Under the pieces are notes generated by a model. That model saw only the letters and a list, made by a program, of their open reading frames with translations. It was not told the origin of the DNA and ran no database searches. Of a stretch of 7,463 nucleotides of DNA, positions 1-5,275 are shown piece by piece. The stretch spans positions 1-7,463 of the forward strand of contig QMTN01000014.1 in assembly GCA_003651105.1 (NCBI GenBank), written 5' to 3'. Source of the stretch: Thermoplasmata archaeon (GTDB lineage Archaea > Thermoplasmatota > E2 > DHVEG-1 > B18-G2). Position numbers and translations under genes: made by a program. The number at the start of each line of letters is the position of its first letter. The stretch's first letter is position 1.

Positions 1-1175
1 CTATAGAGATGAATGCATCGGATGTGAGGAATGCAGAGAACATAAAGAAGATAGCTGGTAGTGGAGCCATCAATGAGACCTTCTCGGATTCCGGAGAGTA
101 TCTTGGCTCCTCTGGAGGCGGAAGGAAGCTCATCATACTCGATGAGGCCGATAACCTTTATGAGAGGAGATCCGGCGATGATACCTCCGGGGATCTGCTT
201 GATAAGGGTGGAAAGAAGGCAATCATTGAGATACTGAGATCAACCAGACAGCCCATCATCCTGATAGCAAACGATCTGCGCGAGCTCCTGAGAGGTGGTG
301 AGCCTCTCAAGGATCTGTGCGAAATAGTGAGGTTTGATGAGAGGAAGATAAGGATAGGGGAGATAGTGAACTACCTCAGGAAGATCGCGAGATCCGAGGG
401 TATAAGTGTAGATAACGATGTCCTGACTTATCTGGCTGAGAGGTGCAAGGGGGATATAAGATCCGCTATCAGAGATCTGCAGGTGGTATCTGCTGGAAGG
501 AAGAATGTCGGTAAGGAAGATCTTAAGGCTCTCAGCTACAGGGACAGGGAGCAGAACGTCTTCGATGTTCTGAGGGAGATTTTCAAGACAAGAAATATCG
601 CGAGCATATCCAGATCCGTCAGGGATCTGGACGAGGATCCAGAGAACCTCATCCTCTGGGTTTCCGAGAATGTGCCCTACGAGTATCTGGATGCGATCGA
701 TCTCAGCAACGCTTATGATATGCTTTCCAGGGCGGATGTTTTCCTTGGCAGAGCCAGGAGAACCAGGTCGTTTGCCCTGTGGAGGTATGCCCAAGATCTC
801 ATGACCGGCGGGGTTGCGACCGCAAAGAAGAGGTTCTATCCCATCCAGCCGAGGTACAGCTTTCCATCGTGGCTGATAGAGATGAAGGCATCAAAGGAAA
901 GGAGGGATATCAGAGCGAACATCATAGAGAAGATATCGAGACTCACCCACTGTTCAAAGAAGAAGGTGAACGAGTTCTTTGATCAGATATGCAAGATGAT
1001 GAGGAGCGATGAGGATCTAGCCATCAGGCTGAGGGAGGTCCTGGAACTGAGCAGGGAAGAGGTTCTGTATCTGGTGGAGGATGAGGAGATAGCCAACAGG
1101 ATCCTGAAAGGAGAAAGGATAGATAGACTGCACCGGAAGATTCCCAAAAGGGTGGAGCAGAAGAGCCTGTTCTAG
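1..1175 (+). CDS. rfcL: Replication factor C large subunit (clamp loader), 5'-truncated
   Basis: This is the large subunit of the archaeal clamp loader, the AAA+ ATPase that with RfcS opens and loads the PCNA ring at primer ends. The frame is open from base 3, where I-E precede MNASDVR. This matches the family's conserved (E)LNASD-R stretch, so the ATG at 9 is internal and the N-terminus with Walker A lies off the left edge. Counting from that Met: Walker B LIILDEADNL (41-50), sensor 1 LIANDL (85-90), sensor 2 GDIRSAIRDLQ (148-158), then the RfcL-specific helical collar with ENVPYEYLD (220-228) and the region around LGRARRTRSFALWRYAQDL (246-264). The C-terminus is basic and ends Q-K-S-L-F, a PCNA-interacting (PIP-box-like) motif at 384-388. 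It looks short, because many archaeal RfcL proteins have further aromatic residues after LF. The stop TAG lies in a CTAG shared with the convergent gene. Identification is firm. Confidence 0.96.
   Translation, partial: IEMNASDVRNAENIKKIAGSGAINETFSDSGEYLGSSGGGRKLIILDEADNLYERRSGDDTSGDLLDKGGKKAIIEILRSTRQPIILIANDLRELLRGGEPLKDLCEIVRFDERKIRIGEIVNYLRKIARSEGISVDNDVLTYLAERCKGDIRSAIRDLQVVSAGRKNVGKEDLKALSYRDREQNVFDVLREIFKTRNIASISRSVRDLDEDPENLILWVSENVPYEYLDAIDLSNAYDMLSRADVFLGRARRTRSFALWRYAQDLMTGGVATAKKRFYPIQPRYSFPSWLIEMKASKERRDIRANIIEKISRLTHCSKKKVNEFFDQICKMMRSDEDLAIRLREVLELSREEVLYLVEDEEIANRILKGERIDRLHRKIPKRVEQKSLF
1172..1175. other. Shared CTAG: overlapping stop codons of two convergent genes
   Basis: The palindrome CTAG supplies the rfcL stop (TAG, 1173-1175, plus strand) and the stop of the membrane-protein gene (TAG on the minus strand, 1172-1174). 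No room remains for a separate terminator, so each transcript must run into the opposite gene. Confidence 0.9.
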
Positions 1176-1900
1176 CTCTTTTCCATCTCCTCGAGTCTTC
1201 TGACGATGTTTACGGTCTCTCTCTTGAACTCTTCCTTCAATCGATTGTAAACCTCGTCGCTCATTTCCTTTGATCTGTGCCTCTTCTCTATCTCCTTGAG
1301 AACATTCATGAGCAGATCCTTCTTCACCTTCAGAACATCTGGATCCTCGGTCACCACTTTCCCGGTCCTTCTCTTTCTGGCAGAATATGCTAAAATGATG
1401 ATCAGGATGAGAATGAGAATCAGGGTGGTGTACATGTAGTAGTTTATCCTCTCGATCACCCTCTCCTTTATCGAGAAACTCAGTGAGCATCCCTCGCTCA
1501 GGTTCACTCCCTCGTAAACCCTGTTGCCATCCAATTTAATAATAATCTTCTTGCATGGCTGAAGGATCTTTTTAAAGAAGTTCTGGGTTTCCTTTGGCAG
1601 TAGATAATCTATCTCAACATGAGCCCTTGTGAGGTTACCCAGCTCTACACCATAGACCTCACCTGATCTCGAGAAGTTCGCCTCGCTTCCATTCACCTTT
1701 ATAGCTACATCCTCCGCCTCTCCCTGTATCCATACCAGCAGGATGGTCTCATTTGCCTTCACAACCTCCATCTCCTCCAGAACCCTGAACCCTTCGCTGA
1801 TCCTCTTTATTGAGATATCATGGCTCTCTATGATCATCGAGTATCCGGGGATAGCAGATGCGATGATGGCTAGCATCACAACTAATTCAGCATACCTCAT
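1172..1900 (-). CDS. Single-span membrane protein with glycosylatable outer domain and charged cytoplasmic tail; function unknown
   Basis: I do not recognise a named family. The 242-residue protein starts with a hydrophobic signal-like segment (about 5-21). A mostly beta-type outer domain follows (about 22-148), with five N-x-S/T sequons (N50, N70, N75, N89, N133) and two cysteines (C116, C138) that could form a disulfide. A strong membrane span rich in I and L (about 156-172) is followed by the basic stop-transfer SARKRR. The cytoplasmic tail (about 173-242) is highly charged and predicted helical. Its end carries a helix-turn-helix pattern around SKEMSDEVYNRLKEEF (210-225), as in short C-terminal helical domains that follow membrane spans in many archaeal proteins. 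The likely topology is outside-in, with archaeal N-glycosylation outside. The start has GGAG at 1905-1908 with 4-base spacing. It is convergent with rfcL and divergent from the 1984 gene, so it is probably monocistronic. It could be a cell-surface sensor or a scaffold. Confidence 0.85.
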   Translation of the reverse strand: MRYAELVVMLAIIASAIPGYSMIIESHDISIKRISEGFRVLEEMEVVKANETILLVWIQGEAEDVAIKVNGSEANFSRSGEVYGVELGNLTRAHVEIDYLLPKETQNFFKKILQPCKKIIIKLDGNRVYEGVNLSEGCSLSFSIKERVIERINYYMYTTLILILILIIILAYSARKRRTGKVVTEDPDVLKVKKDLLMNVLKEIEKRHRSKEMSDEVYNRLKEEFKRETVNIVRRLEEMEKS

Positions 1901-1930
1901 GTCTCTCCAGGTCTTTTAACCGAGAGAGCA

Positions 1931-1938
1931 TTTATTTA
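1931..1938 (-). promoter_or_regulatory. TATA-like element for the membrane-protein gene
   Basis: On the minus strand this reads AAATAAATG-like, in a short A+T-rich patch about 31-38 bases upstream of the start at 1900. It would place transcription start only some 5-12 bases before the ATG, around the GGAG at 1905-1908, so the leader would be very short. A second candidate, GGTTAAAAG (1913-1921), is too close to the start for a normal archaeal promoter. Position and composition support the call, but there is no strong consensus. Confidence 0.4.
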
Positions 1939-1951
1939 CTTTTCTGTAAAG

Positions 1952-1962
1952 GATTAAAAACC
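1952..1962 (+). promoter_or_regulatory. TATA-like element; predicted leaderless promoter of the 1984 gene
   Basis: GATTAAAAACC lies 22-32 bases before the ATG at 1984. No Shine-Dalgarno-like sequence occurs in the bases before that ATG (CATTCCATAGAAC). An archaeal TATA box about 25 bases from the first base of the message would put the 5' end at or next to the ATG, so a leaderless transcript is expected. Confidence 0.5.
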
Positions 1963-1983
1963 CGCAAGCTCATTCCATAGAAC

Positions 1984-2403
1984 ATGCCGGTGAAGATGAT
2001 AAGGCTGAAATCCATCGAAGCAAGAAGATACACGGAGCCGGATAAGGTTCCTCAACCCCTCAGGATAGACCACAACATCACGGTGCTGAACATATCTCCC
2101 AGCAAGAACAAGACATCGTCTGTTGAGTTTCAGTATACAGCCAATTATGGATCGGTTGGCATGATAAGGATGGAGGGAAACTTGGTGATAGAGGATAGAG
2201 AGGCTAGGAAGGTTGCGGAGATGTGGAGGACATCGAGAAAGATGCCGGATCGTTTGGCGACGGTTATTCACAATGCCATAATCCATGCATGCCTTACCGA
2301 GGCTGTTTTCATAGCAAGGGATCTGAACCTCCCTCCACCCATACCATTTCCTCAGATAAAGATAGGGAAGCCCCCAAAGGAAGAGGGGCCGGAGGTTGCA
2401 TGA
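1984..2403 (+). CDS. Conserved archaeal protein, possibly SecB-fold (chaperone-like)
   Basis: This 139-residue soluble protein looks like a conserved archaeal family. The N-terminal half appears beta-rich: a strand around KMIRLKSIEARRY (4-16), then alternating strands at 32-37, 46-53 and 57-69 around EFQYTANYGSVGMIRMEG. A helical half follows (72-114) and ends in LPPPIPFPQIKI (116-127). A beta sheet, then long helices, then a (F/L)PP-x-(L/I)PP-(I/V)-x-(F/I) tail is the pattern of SecB export-chaperone subunits, and SecB-like proteins are annotated in some methanogens. I therefore suggest a SecB-like fold, with low confidence in function. The ATG at 1984 is preferred because it fits a leaderless start from the TATA-like box at 1952-1962; the ATG at 1996 has only a GGTGA two bases away. 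The UMP kinase gene follows after 10 bases and its ribosome site overlaps this stop, so the two are cotranscribed and probably translationally coupled. Confidence 0.72.
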   Translation: MPVKMIRLKSIEARRYTEPDKVPQPLRIDHNITVLNISPSKNKTSSVEFQYTANYGSVGMIRMEGNLVIEDREARKVAEMWRTSRKMPDRLATVIHNAIIHACLTEAVFIARDLNLPPPIPFPQIKIGKPPKEEGPEVA

Positions 2404-2407
2404 GGAG
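2402..2407 (+). promoter_or_regulatory. Ribosome binding site fixing the UMP kinase start
   Basis: GAGGAG overlaps the TGA stop of the preceding gene (2401-2403) and sits 6 bases before the ATG at 2414. This selects 2414 over the in-frame TTG at 2396 and ATG at 2408, and suggests that ribosomes ending the upstream gene help initiate this one. Confidence 0.75.
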
Positions 2408-2413
2408 ATGACC

Positions 2414-3079
2414 ATGAAGCTGGTGATAGCTCTGGGTGGCTCCCTGATCGATTTCGATGAAGATTATTTCGAGAGGTTGAAACGTTTCTTGAAAGATCTA
2501 TCGAAGGATCACAGGATATATGTTGTTGTGGGTGGTGGGGAGATTGCAAGAAAGTATATCGATTTCGGAAGGAAGCTCGGCCTTAAAGAGGAGATCCTGG
2601 ATTGGATAGGGATTTTTGCGACCAGACTGAATGCAAAGCTCGTCTCATCCATACTCGGTGCAAATGAAGAGATACCGAGGAGCGTCGAGGATGCGGTGAA
2701 GCTTGATAAGGGTCTAGTGGTTATGGGAGGTACAACACCCGGTCACAGTACAGATACAGTAGCTGCTGAGCTGGCAGAAAAGATATCTGCCGACCTCTTG
2801 ATCATAGCAACAGATGTTGATGGGATCTATGATAAGGATCCAAAGATGCATCCGGATGCGAGGCTCTTTGGGGAGGTTAGCGTGGATAAACTGCAGGAAA
2901 TATGCAAGAAACCCTGGACTAGGGCAGGCGATAAGGTTATAATAGATGGACCTGCTGTGGAAGTGATAAAGAGATCTGGATTTGATGTTATTGTTCTGAA
3001 TGGAAAGGATCTCGAGAATCTCGGCAGAGCTATTCGGCGTGAGAAATTCAGGGGAACAAAAATAAGGAGAGAAGGTTAG
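2414..3079 (+). CDS. pyrH: UMP kinase, archaeal type (amino-acid-kinase fold)
   Basis: This enzyme phosphorylates UMP to UDP with ATP in pyrimidine nucleotide synthesis, in the cytoplasm. The 221-residue length is normal for the compact archaeal enzyme. Amino-acid-kinase landmarks appear in order: glycine-rich LGGSL (7-11), [13 protein letters not shown] (37-49), the family-typical [13 protein letters not shown] (65-77), the substrate loop [18 protein letters not shown] (105-122), [12 protein letters not shown] (133-144) near the nucleotide site, and [16 protein letters not shown] (174-189). The GTTPG-x-(S/T)TD pattern favours UMP kinase over acetylglutamate kinase, aspartokinase, or isopentenyl phosphate and fosfomycin kinases. 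The start at 2414 is chosen because translation then begins [10 protein letters not shown], as the family does, with GAGGAG six bases upstream. A longer reading from TTG 2396 would overlap the previous gene. The gene is second in a two-gene unit and its stop overlaps that of the convergent ftsZ2. Confidence 0.93.
   Translation: MKLVIALGGSLIDFDEDYFERLKRFLKDLSKDHRIYVVVGGGEIARKYIDFGRKLGLKEEILDWIGIFATRLNAKLVSSILGANEEIPRSVEDAVKLDKGLVVMGGTTPGHSTDTVAAELAEKISADLLIIATDVDGIYDKDPKMHPDARLFGEVSVDKLQEICKKPWTRAGDKVIIDGPAVEVIKRSGFDVIVLNGKDLENLGRAIRREKFRGTKIRREG
3076..3079. other. Overlapping stop codons of convergent pyrH and ftsZ2
   Basis: In TTAG, the plus strand gives the pyrH stop TAG (3077-3079) and the minus strand gives the ftsZ2 stop TAA (3076-3078). 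This is the second four-base convergent overlap in the window. There is no intergenic terminator. Confidence 0.9.
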
Positions 3080-4155
3080 CGAATGAAGTCTATGTTAAGT
3101 TTCTTATCCGGTAGGGTTCTCGATTGGATTCCAGTCGAGGGACCCAGGATATTTGGAGACTGAACACCGGTCATTATCGCCATCACCCTGCACTTGTTCT
3201 CGAACTCTGGCAGAACTCTTGCTCCGAGTATGACATTCGCATGGGTATCGAGATCAGCTGTCAGCTTTTCAGCCACTTCCTGGACATACTTCAGGGTCAT
3301 GTTCGGACCCCCGGTTATATGGATCAGGGCGCCGTTTGCTCCGGTGTAATCCACGTTCAGCAGTGGATGATTCAGGGCCTCCTTCACTATGGCATCAACC
3401 CCTGCATCCATATCTGCCTCTCCCCACAGCATCACTGATAATCCTCCAGATTCCATTATGGTTCTGACATCGGCATAATCCAGATTGATGAGGGAAGGCA
3501 GGGTGATGGTTTCCGTTATTCCCTTGACGGTTTCAGCTATGAGCTGATCCATGACAGAGAATGCCTGATCTATGGGCAGGTTTGGAACGAATTCCAAAAG
3601 CTTGTTATTATCCAGAACAACCACACTATCCGCCTTCTTCCTCAGCTTATCCAGACCTTCATCCGCCTTGATCAGCCTCGCTCTCTCCACATTGAAAGGT
3701 GTCGATACCATTCCTACAACTATGGCATTCTGCTTCTTTGCTATCTCTGCAACGATCGGAGATGCTCCGGTTCCGGTTCCTCCTCCCATTCCAGCGGTTA
3801 TGAAGACCAGATCCGCTCCCTGCAGGAGTTCCTCGATCTCTCTCGCAGATTCCCTGGCACATCTTTCTCCAACCTCAGGATATCCACCCGCTCCCAGTCC
3901 CCTCGTTATGCTCTTACCAATGAGCAACTTCTCATCCGCCTCAACCAGATCCAGGTCCTGCTTGTCGGTGTTTATGGCTATGGTCTTCGCACCTTTAACG
4001 CCCAATCTTTGCAGTCTGGTTATCGTATTTCCACCCGCTCCTCCGCATCCGACAATCACGATCTGAGGCTCTCCAAAGAGCTCGTCCCTCTTCTCCATTC
4101 TTGCTCTTTCCTGCTTCATGTGGGCTATAGCGTTTTCAATCAGGGATTGACCCAT
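3076..4155 (-). CDS. ftsZ2: Cell division GTPase FtsZ2 (tubulin superfamily)
   Basis: FtsZ2 is a GTP-dependent polymer-forming tubulin homologue of the archaeal division ring, and in haloarchaea it is needed for constriction. Numbering from the ATG at 4155 (359 residues): N-terminal helix rich in K, R and E (1-26), GTP-binding GCGGAGGNT (36-44), the tubulin signature GGGTGTG (124-130) intact, and synergy/T7 loop [11 protein letters not shown] (224-234) with the catalytic N-x-D-x-x-D pattern. The stretches [15 protein letters not shown] (146-160) and [28 protein letters not shown] are characteristic of the FtsZ2 rather than FtsZ1 branch. The last residues (KKLNIDFIR) are a short tail beyond the GTPase that could bind a partner such as SepF (inference). 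Start: GGAG at 4161-4164 with 5-base spacing, and the N-terminus then aligns with haloarchaeal FtsZ2. ATG 4170 (GGAGGG at 4181-4186) is possible; GTG 4227 would place a hairpin inside the gene. It follows cdrS on the same strand. Confidence 0.95.
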   Translation of the reverse strand: MGQSLIENAIAHMKQERARMEKRDELFGEPQIVIVGCGGAGGNTITRLQRLGVKGAKTIAINTDKQDLDLVEADEKLLIGKSITRGLGAGGYPEVGERCARESAREIEELLQGADLVFITAGMGGGTGTGASPIVAEIAKKQNAIVVGMVSTPFNVERARLIKADEGLDKLRKKADSVVVLDNNKLLEFVPNLPIDQAFSVMDQLIAETVKGITETITLPSLINLDYADVRTIMESGGLSVMLWGEADMDAGVDAIVKEALNHPLLNVDYTGANGALIHITGGPNMTLKYVQEVAEKLTADLDTHANVILGARVLPEFENKCRVMAIMTGVQSPNILGPSTGIQSRTLPDKKLNIDFIR

Positions 4156-4197
4156 TCCTTCTCCAACCATACTTCTTAATCCCTCCTGGTAGTTGGT

Positions 4198-4230
4198 GAA
4201 GGGTGCTGGGGAGCACCCTTCAAGCACCCC
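4198..4230 (-). promoter_or_regulatory. Perfect 10-bp hairpin with a duplicated arm between cdrS and ftsZ2
   Basis: On the minus strand GAAGGGTGCT (4221-4212), loop CCCC, then AGCACCCTTC (4207-4198) form a perfect 10-bp stem. A further copy of the left-arm core, GGGGTGCT (4230-4223), lies just upstream and could pair with the same right arm, while its GGGG could pair with the CCCC loop. The structure begins 21-30 bases after the cdrS stop and ends 28-43 bases before the candidate ftsZ2 starts. No T tract follows, so it does not look like a terminator. It may affect RNA processing, stability or relative expression of the two genes. The pairing is seen; the role is inferred. Confidence 0.7.
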
Positions 4231-4250
4231 ATCCCTTCCTAGCGATAAGC

Positions 4251-4478
4251 CTATTTCTTTGCGTATTCCTCTATCTCGGAGACCGTCGCTTTTATCTCCT
4301 GCACCTTCTTTATCTTCTCCACCATGTCCCTGATCTCATCTGAATGCTTTTCTATAAAATCCACAAGGGCATGCCTCACAACCTCTGATCTCGTGGTGTA
4401 TGCCCCTATTCCGGTCAGCGCATCTACTGCATTGACAAGGTGCAGGGGAAGGCGGACGGTTATGCGAACGGTCTCCAT
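4251..4478 (-). CDS. cdrS: CdrS-like ribbon-helix-helix transcription regulator of cell division
   Basis: This is a 75-residue DNA-binding protein of the ribbon-helix-helix (Arc/MetJ/CopG) class. The N-terminal strand [11 protein letters not shown] (1-11) would pair with a second subunit to form the ribbon that enters the DNA major groove. Helix A is 12-22 ([11 protein letters not shown]). The loop G-AYTTRSE (25-32) leads to helix B (31-45, [15 protein letters not shown]), with the typical T-R-S-E-V-V-R-x-A-L signature. A C-terminal charged helix (46-75) extends the fold and may bind partners. A short protein of this class directly upstream of ftsZ2 matches CdrS, described in Halobacterium and Haloferax as a regulator of ftsZ2 and division. 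The start has GAGGAG at 4484-4489, spacing 5. The 95-base gap to ftsZ2 holds a hairpin. The upstream region (4500-4567) has repeated elements that could be its own operators (inference). Class assignment is firm; orthology rests on pattern and context. Confidence 0.9.
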   Translation of the reverse strand: METVRITVRLPLHLVNAVDALTGIGAYTTRSEVVRHALVDFIEKHSDEIRDMVEKIKKVQEIKATVSEIEEYAKK

Positions 4479-4499
4479 CTTCTCTCCTCACCTGTCCTC

Positions 4500-4567
4500 C
4501 AAACAGATGACGCTTGCCCGTATTTTGTCATCCATTTTAGGACAAACGTCATCTTTTGTCTGACAAG
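4500..4567 (-). promoter_or_regulatory. Cluster of repeated operator-like elements upstream of cdrS
   Basis: Three short motifs recur here. GTCATC occurs at 4528-4533 and 4548-4553, and inverted (GATGAC) at 4506-4511, so the centres are about 22 and 20 bases apart. TTTTGTC occurs at 4523-4529 and 4554-4560. Its core inverted, GACAA, occurs at 4541-4545 and 4562-4566, 21 bases apart. Spacing near two helical turns puts copies on one DNA face, as expected for cooperative binding by a ribbon-helix-helix dimer. CdrS itself is the obvious candidate, though another regulator is possible. The repeats are seen; the binding is inferred. Confidence 0.6.
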
Positions 4568-4584
4568 TGTAGACTTGAATATGT

Positions 4585-4598
4585 AAATCGATTTAAAT
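4585..4598 (-). promoter_or_regulatory. Candidate TATA region for the cdrS-ftsZ2 unit
   Basis: Two overlapping palindromes, AAATCGATTT (4585-4594) and ATTTAAAT (4591-4598), form the most A+T-rich part of the gap between aIF2-beta and cdrS. On the minus strand the TTTAAAT core would direct initiation near 4569, leaving a leader of roughly 90 bases that contains the repeat cluster. A weaker alternative, CTAAAATG (4533-4540), would give a shorter leader and lie inside the repeats. CGATTT recurs at 4605-4610. Mapping of the 5' end would be needed to choose. Confidence 0.45.
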
Positions 4599-4613
4599 AA
4601 CTTTCGATTTGGT

Positions 4614-5234
4614 CTACTCCACCAGTCTTGCAAAGGCGAGGGTACCGGATATCTTCTCTATCTTAACCTTGACCTTGGATCCCCTGACCGCGTTAGGTAC
4701 ATAGATGGTATACCTTCCGTAGTGCGCGATACCATCTCCTTTCTTGCCTATATCGCTGATAACGACCTCGTACACCTTCCCCTCTTCCAGCACCTCCTTT
4801 TCCGTCAAACCCCTCTTCTTCCTCGTGGTTACACTCCTTATGGCTCCGCAGGCGTCGCATCTCACCAGGAGCAATCTATCCTTCTTTATGAGATGGGTAT
4901 CCGGTCTACCGCATTCCTGACAGAGCACAAAGATCTCCACGTAATCTTCCAGCTTACTCTGTATCTGATGGGCAGGTATCTTACCCTGAAAGATGGCTCT
5001 CGGTCCATCCTTCTCTCCGGCTGTCCCCAGCTCTTTTAAAAAGAATTTCAGGAGATGATCCGCATCCCTGTTCAGAGCGGAGAGGATCTTTTCAAAGTTC
5101 CTGAGGATGGTCGTTCTGCCCTCATAGACCACATCCACCTTTGGTATGACGAACCTCTCTCTGTCCTCCAGTCTCTTCAAACTCTCGTCTTCTTGCAATC
5201 TCTTGAGTAAACTCTTGTAATCGTATATATCCAT
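4614..5234 (-). CDS. eif2b: Translation initiation factor aIF2 subunit beta with C-terminal TRAM domain
   Basis: This is the beta subunit of archaeal IF2, the heterotrimer that brings initiator Met-tRNA to the small ribosomal subunit. The 206 residues comprise a short N-terminal helix (4-25) of the kind that contacts the gamma subunit, a central alpha/beta domain (about 27-100) including the family stretch RTTILRNFEKI (40-50) and FFLKELGTAG (64-73), and a zinc ribbon with C105, C108, C126 and C129. A TRAM RNA-binding domain ends the protein (about 147-206: EEGKVYEVVISDIGKKGDGIA, then YVPNAVRGSKVKVKI). Some euryarchaeal lineages carry this fused form; the minimal factor lacks TRAM. No Shine-Dalgarno precedes the start, and a T-rich TATA-like patch at 5258-5265 is placed for a leaderless message. 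The spacing of 41 bases to the upstream small gene also allows cotranscription. Downstream lies the cdrS promoter region. Confidence 0.95.
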   Translation of the reverse strand: MDIYDYKSLLKRLQEDESLKRLEDRERFVIPKVDVVYEGRTTILRNFEKILSALNRDADHLLKFFLKELGTAGEKDGPRAIFQGKIPAHQIQSKLEDYVEIFVLCQECGRPDTHLIKKDRLLLVRCDACGAIRSVTTRKKRGLTEKEVLEEGKVYEVVISDIGKKGDGIAHYGRYTIYVPNAVRGSKVKVKIEKISGTLAFARLVE

Positions 5235-5248
5235 GTGTTAAGGGTAAC

Positions 5249-5266
5249 GTGATCACAGGTAAAAAT
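5249..5266 (-). promoter_or_regulatory. Possible leaderless promoter of aIF2-beta, or T-tract terminator of the small upstream gene
   Basis: On the minus strand, ATTTTTACC (5265-5257) follows the 47-residue gene's stop by about 10 bases and lies 23-31 bases before the aIF2-beta ATG, where a TATA box for a leaderless message would sit. The T run could equally end the upstream transcript. The 8-bp palindrome GTGATCAC (5249-5256) lies between it and the start. Both readings are weak. Confidence 0.3.
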
Positions 5267-5275
5267 GTTCCGATG

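Larger units (their letters stand above)
4479..4613. other. Gap between aIF2-beta and cdrS (135 bases), regulatory
   Basis: This is the longest gene-free stretch in the window. It contains the A+T-rich TATA candidate (4585-4598), the repeat cluster (4500-4567) and the cdrS ribosome site (4484-4489). A plus-strand reading frame crosses it but runs antisense over cdrS and has no ribosome site, so I consider the gap non-coding. Confidence 0.7.

Noticed and set aside
240..794. 184-residue open frame antisense to rfcL
   Set aside because: It lies wholly opposite the conserved RfcL core, has no recognisable motif or ribosome site, and its composition reads as a shadow of the real gene.
2396..2413. 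TTG at 2396 or ATG at 2408 as the pyrH start
   Set aside because: ATG 2414 has GAGGAG at 6-base spacing and starts the protein exactly at the family's MK-V-ALGGS; the earlier starts would add residues foreign to the family.
1954..2415. 153-residue minus-strand frame opposite the 1984-2403 gene
   Set aside because: The plus-strand gene has a promoter, coupling to pyrH and protein-like patterning; the antisense frame has none of these.
3572..4066. 164-residue open frame antisense to ftsZ2
   Set aside because: It is Ser/Pro-rich low-quality translation opposite conserved FtsZ2 motifs; a coding shadow.
4156..4227. GTG at 4227 as the ftsZ2 start
   Set aside because: It would translate through the 10-bp hairpin and add residues unlike FtsZ2; ATG 4155 has a well-placed GGAG and aligns with known N-termini.
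4324..4563. 79-residue plus-strand frame across cdrS and its upstream gap
   Set aside because: It is antisense to the conserved ribbon-helix-helix gene over most of its length and lacks a ribosome site.
4506..4567. Possible C/D box small RNA in the cdrS upstream gap
   Set aside because: AGATGA and CTGA resemble box C and D, but the C box has a mismatch, internal C'/D' boxes are absent and the repeats are better explained as operator elements.
5249..5256. GTGATCAC palindrome as a specific operator
   Set aside because: A single 8-bp palindrome with no second copy in the window is too common to call; noted only within the promoter entry.
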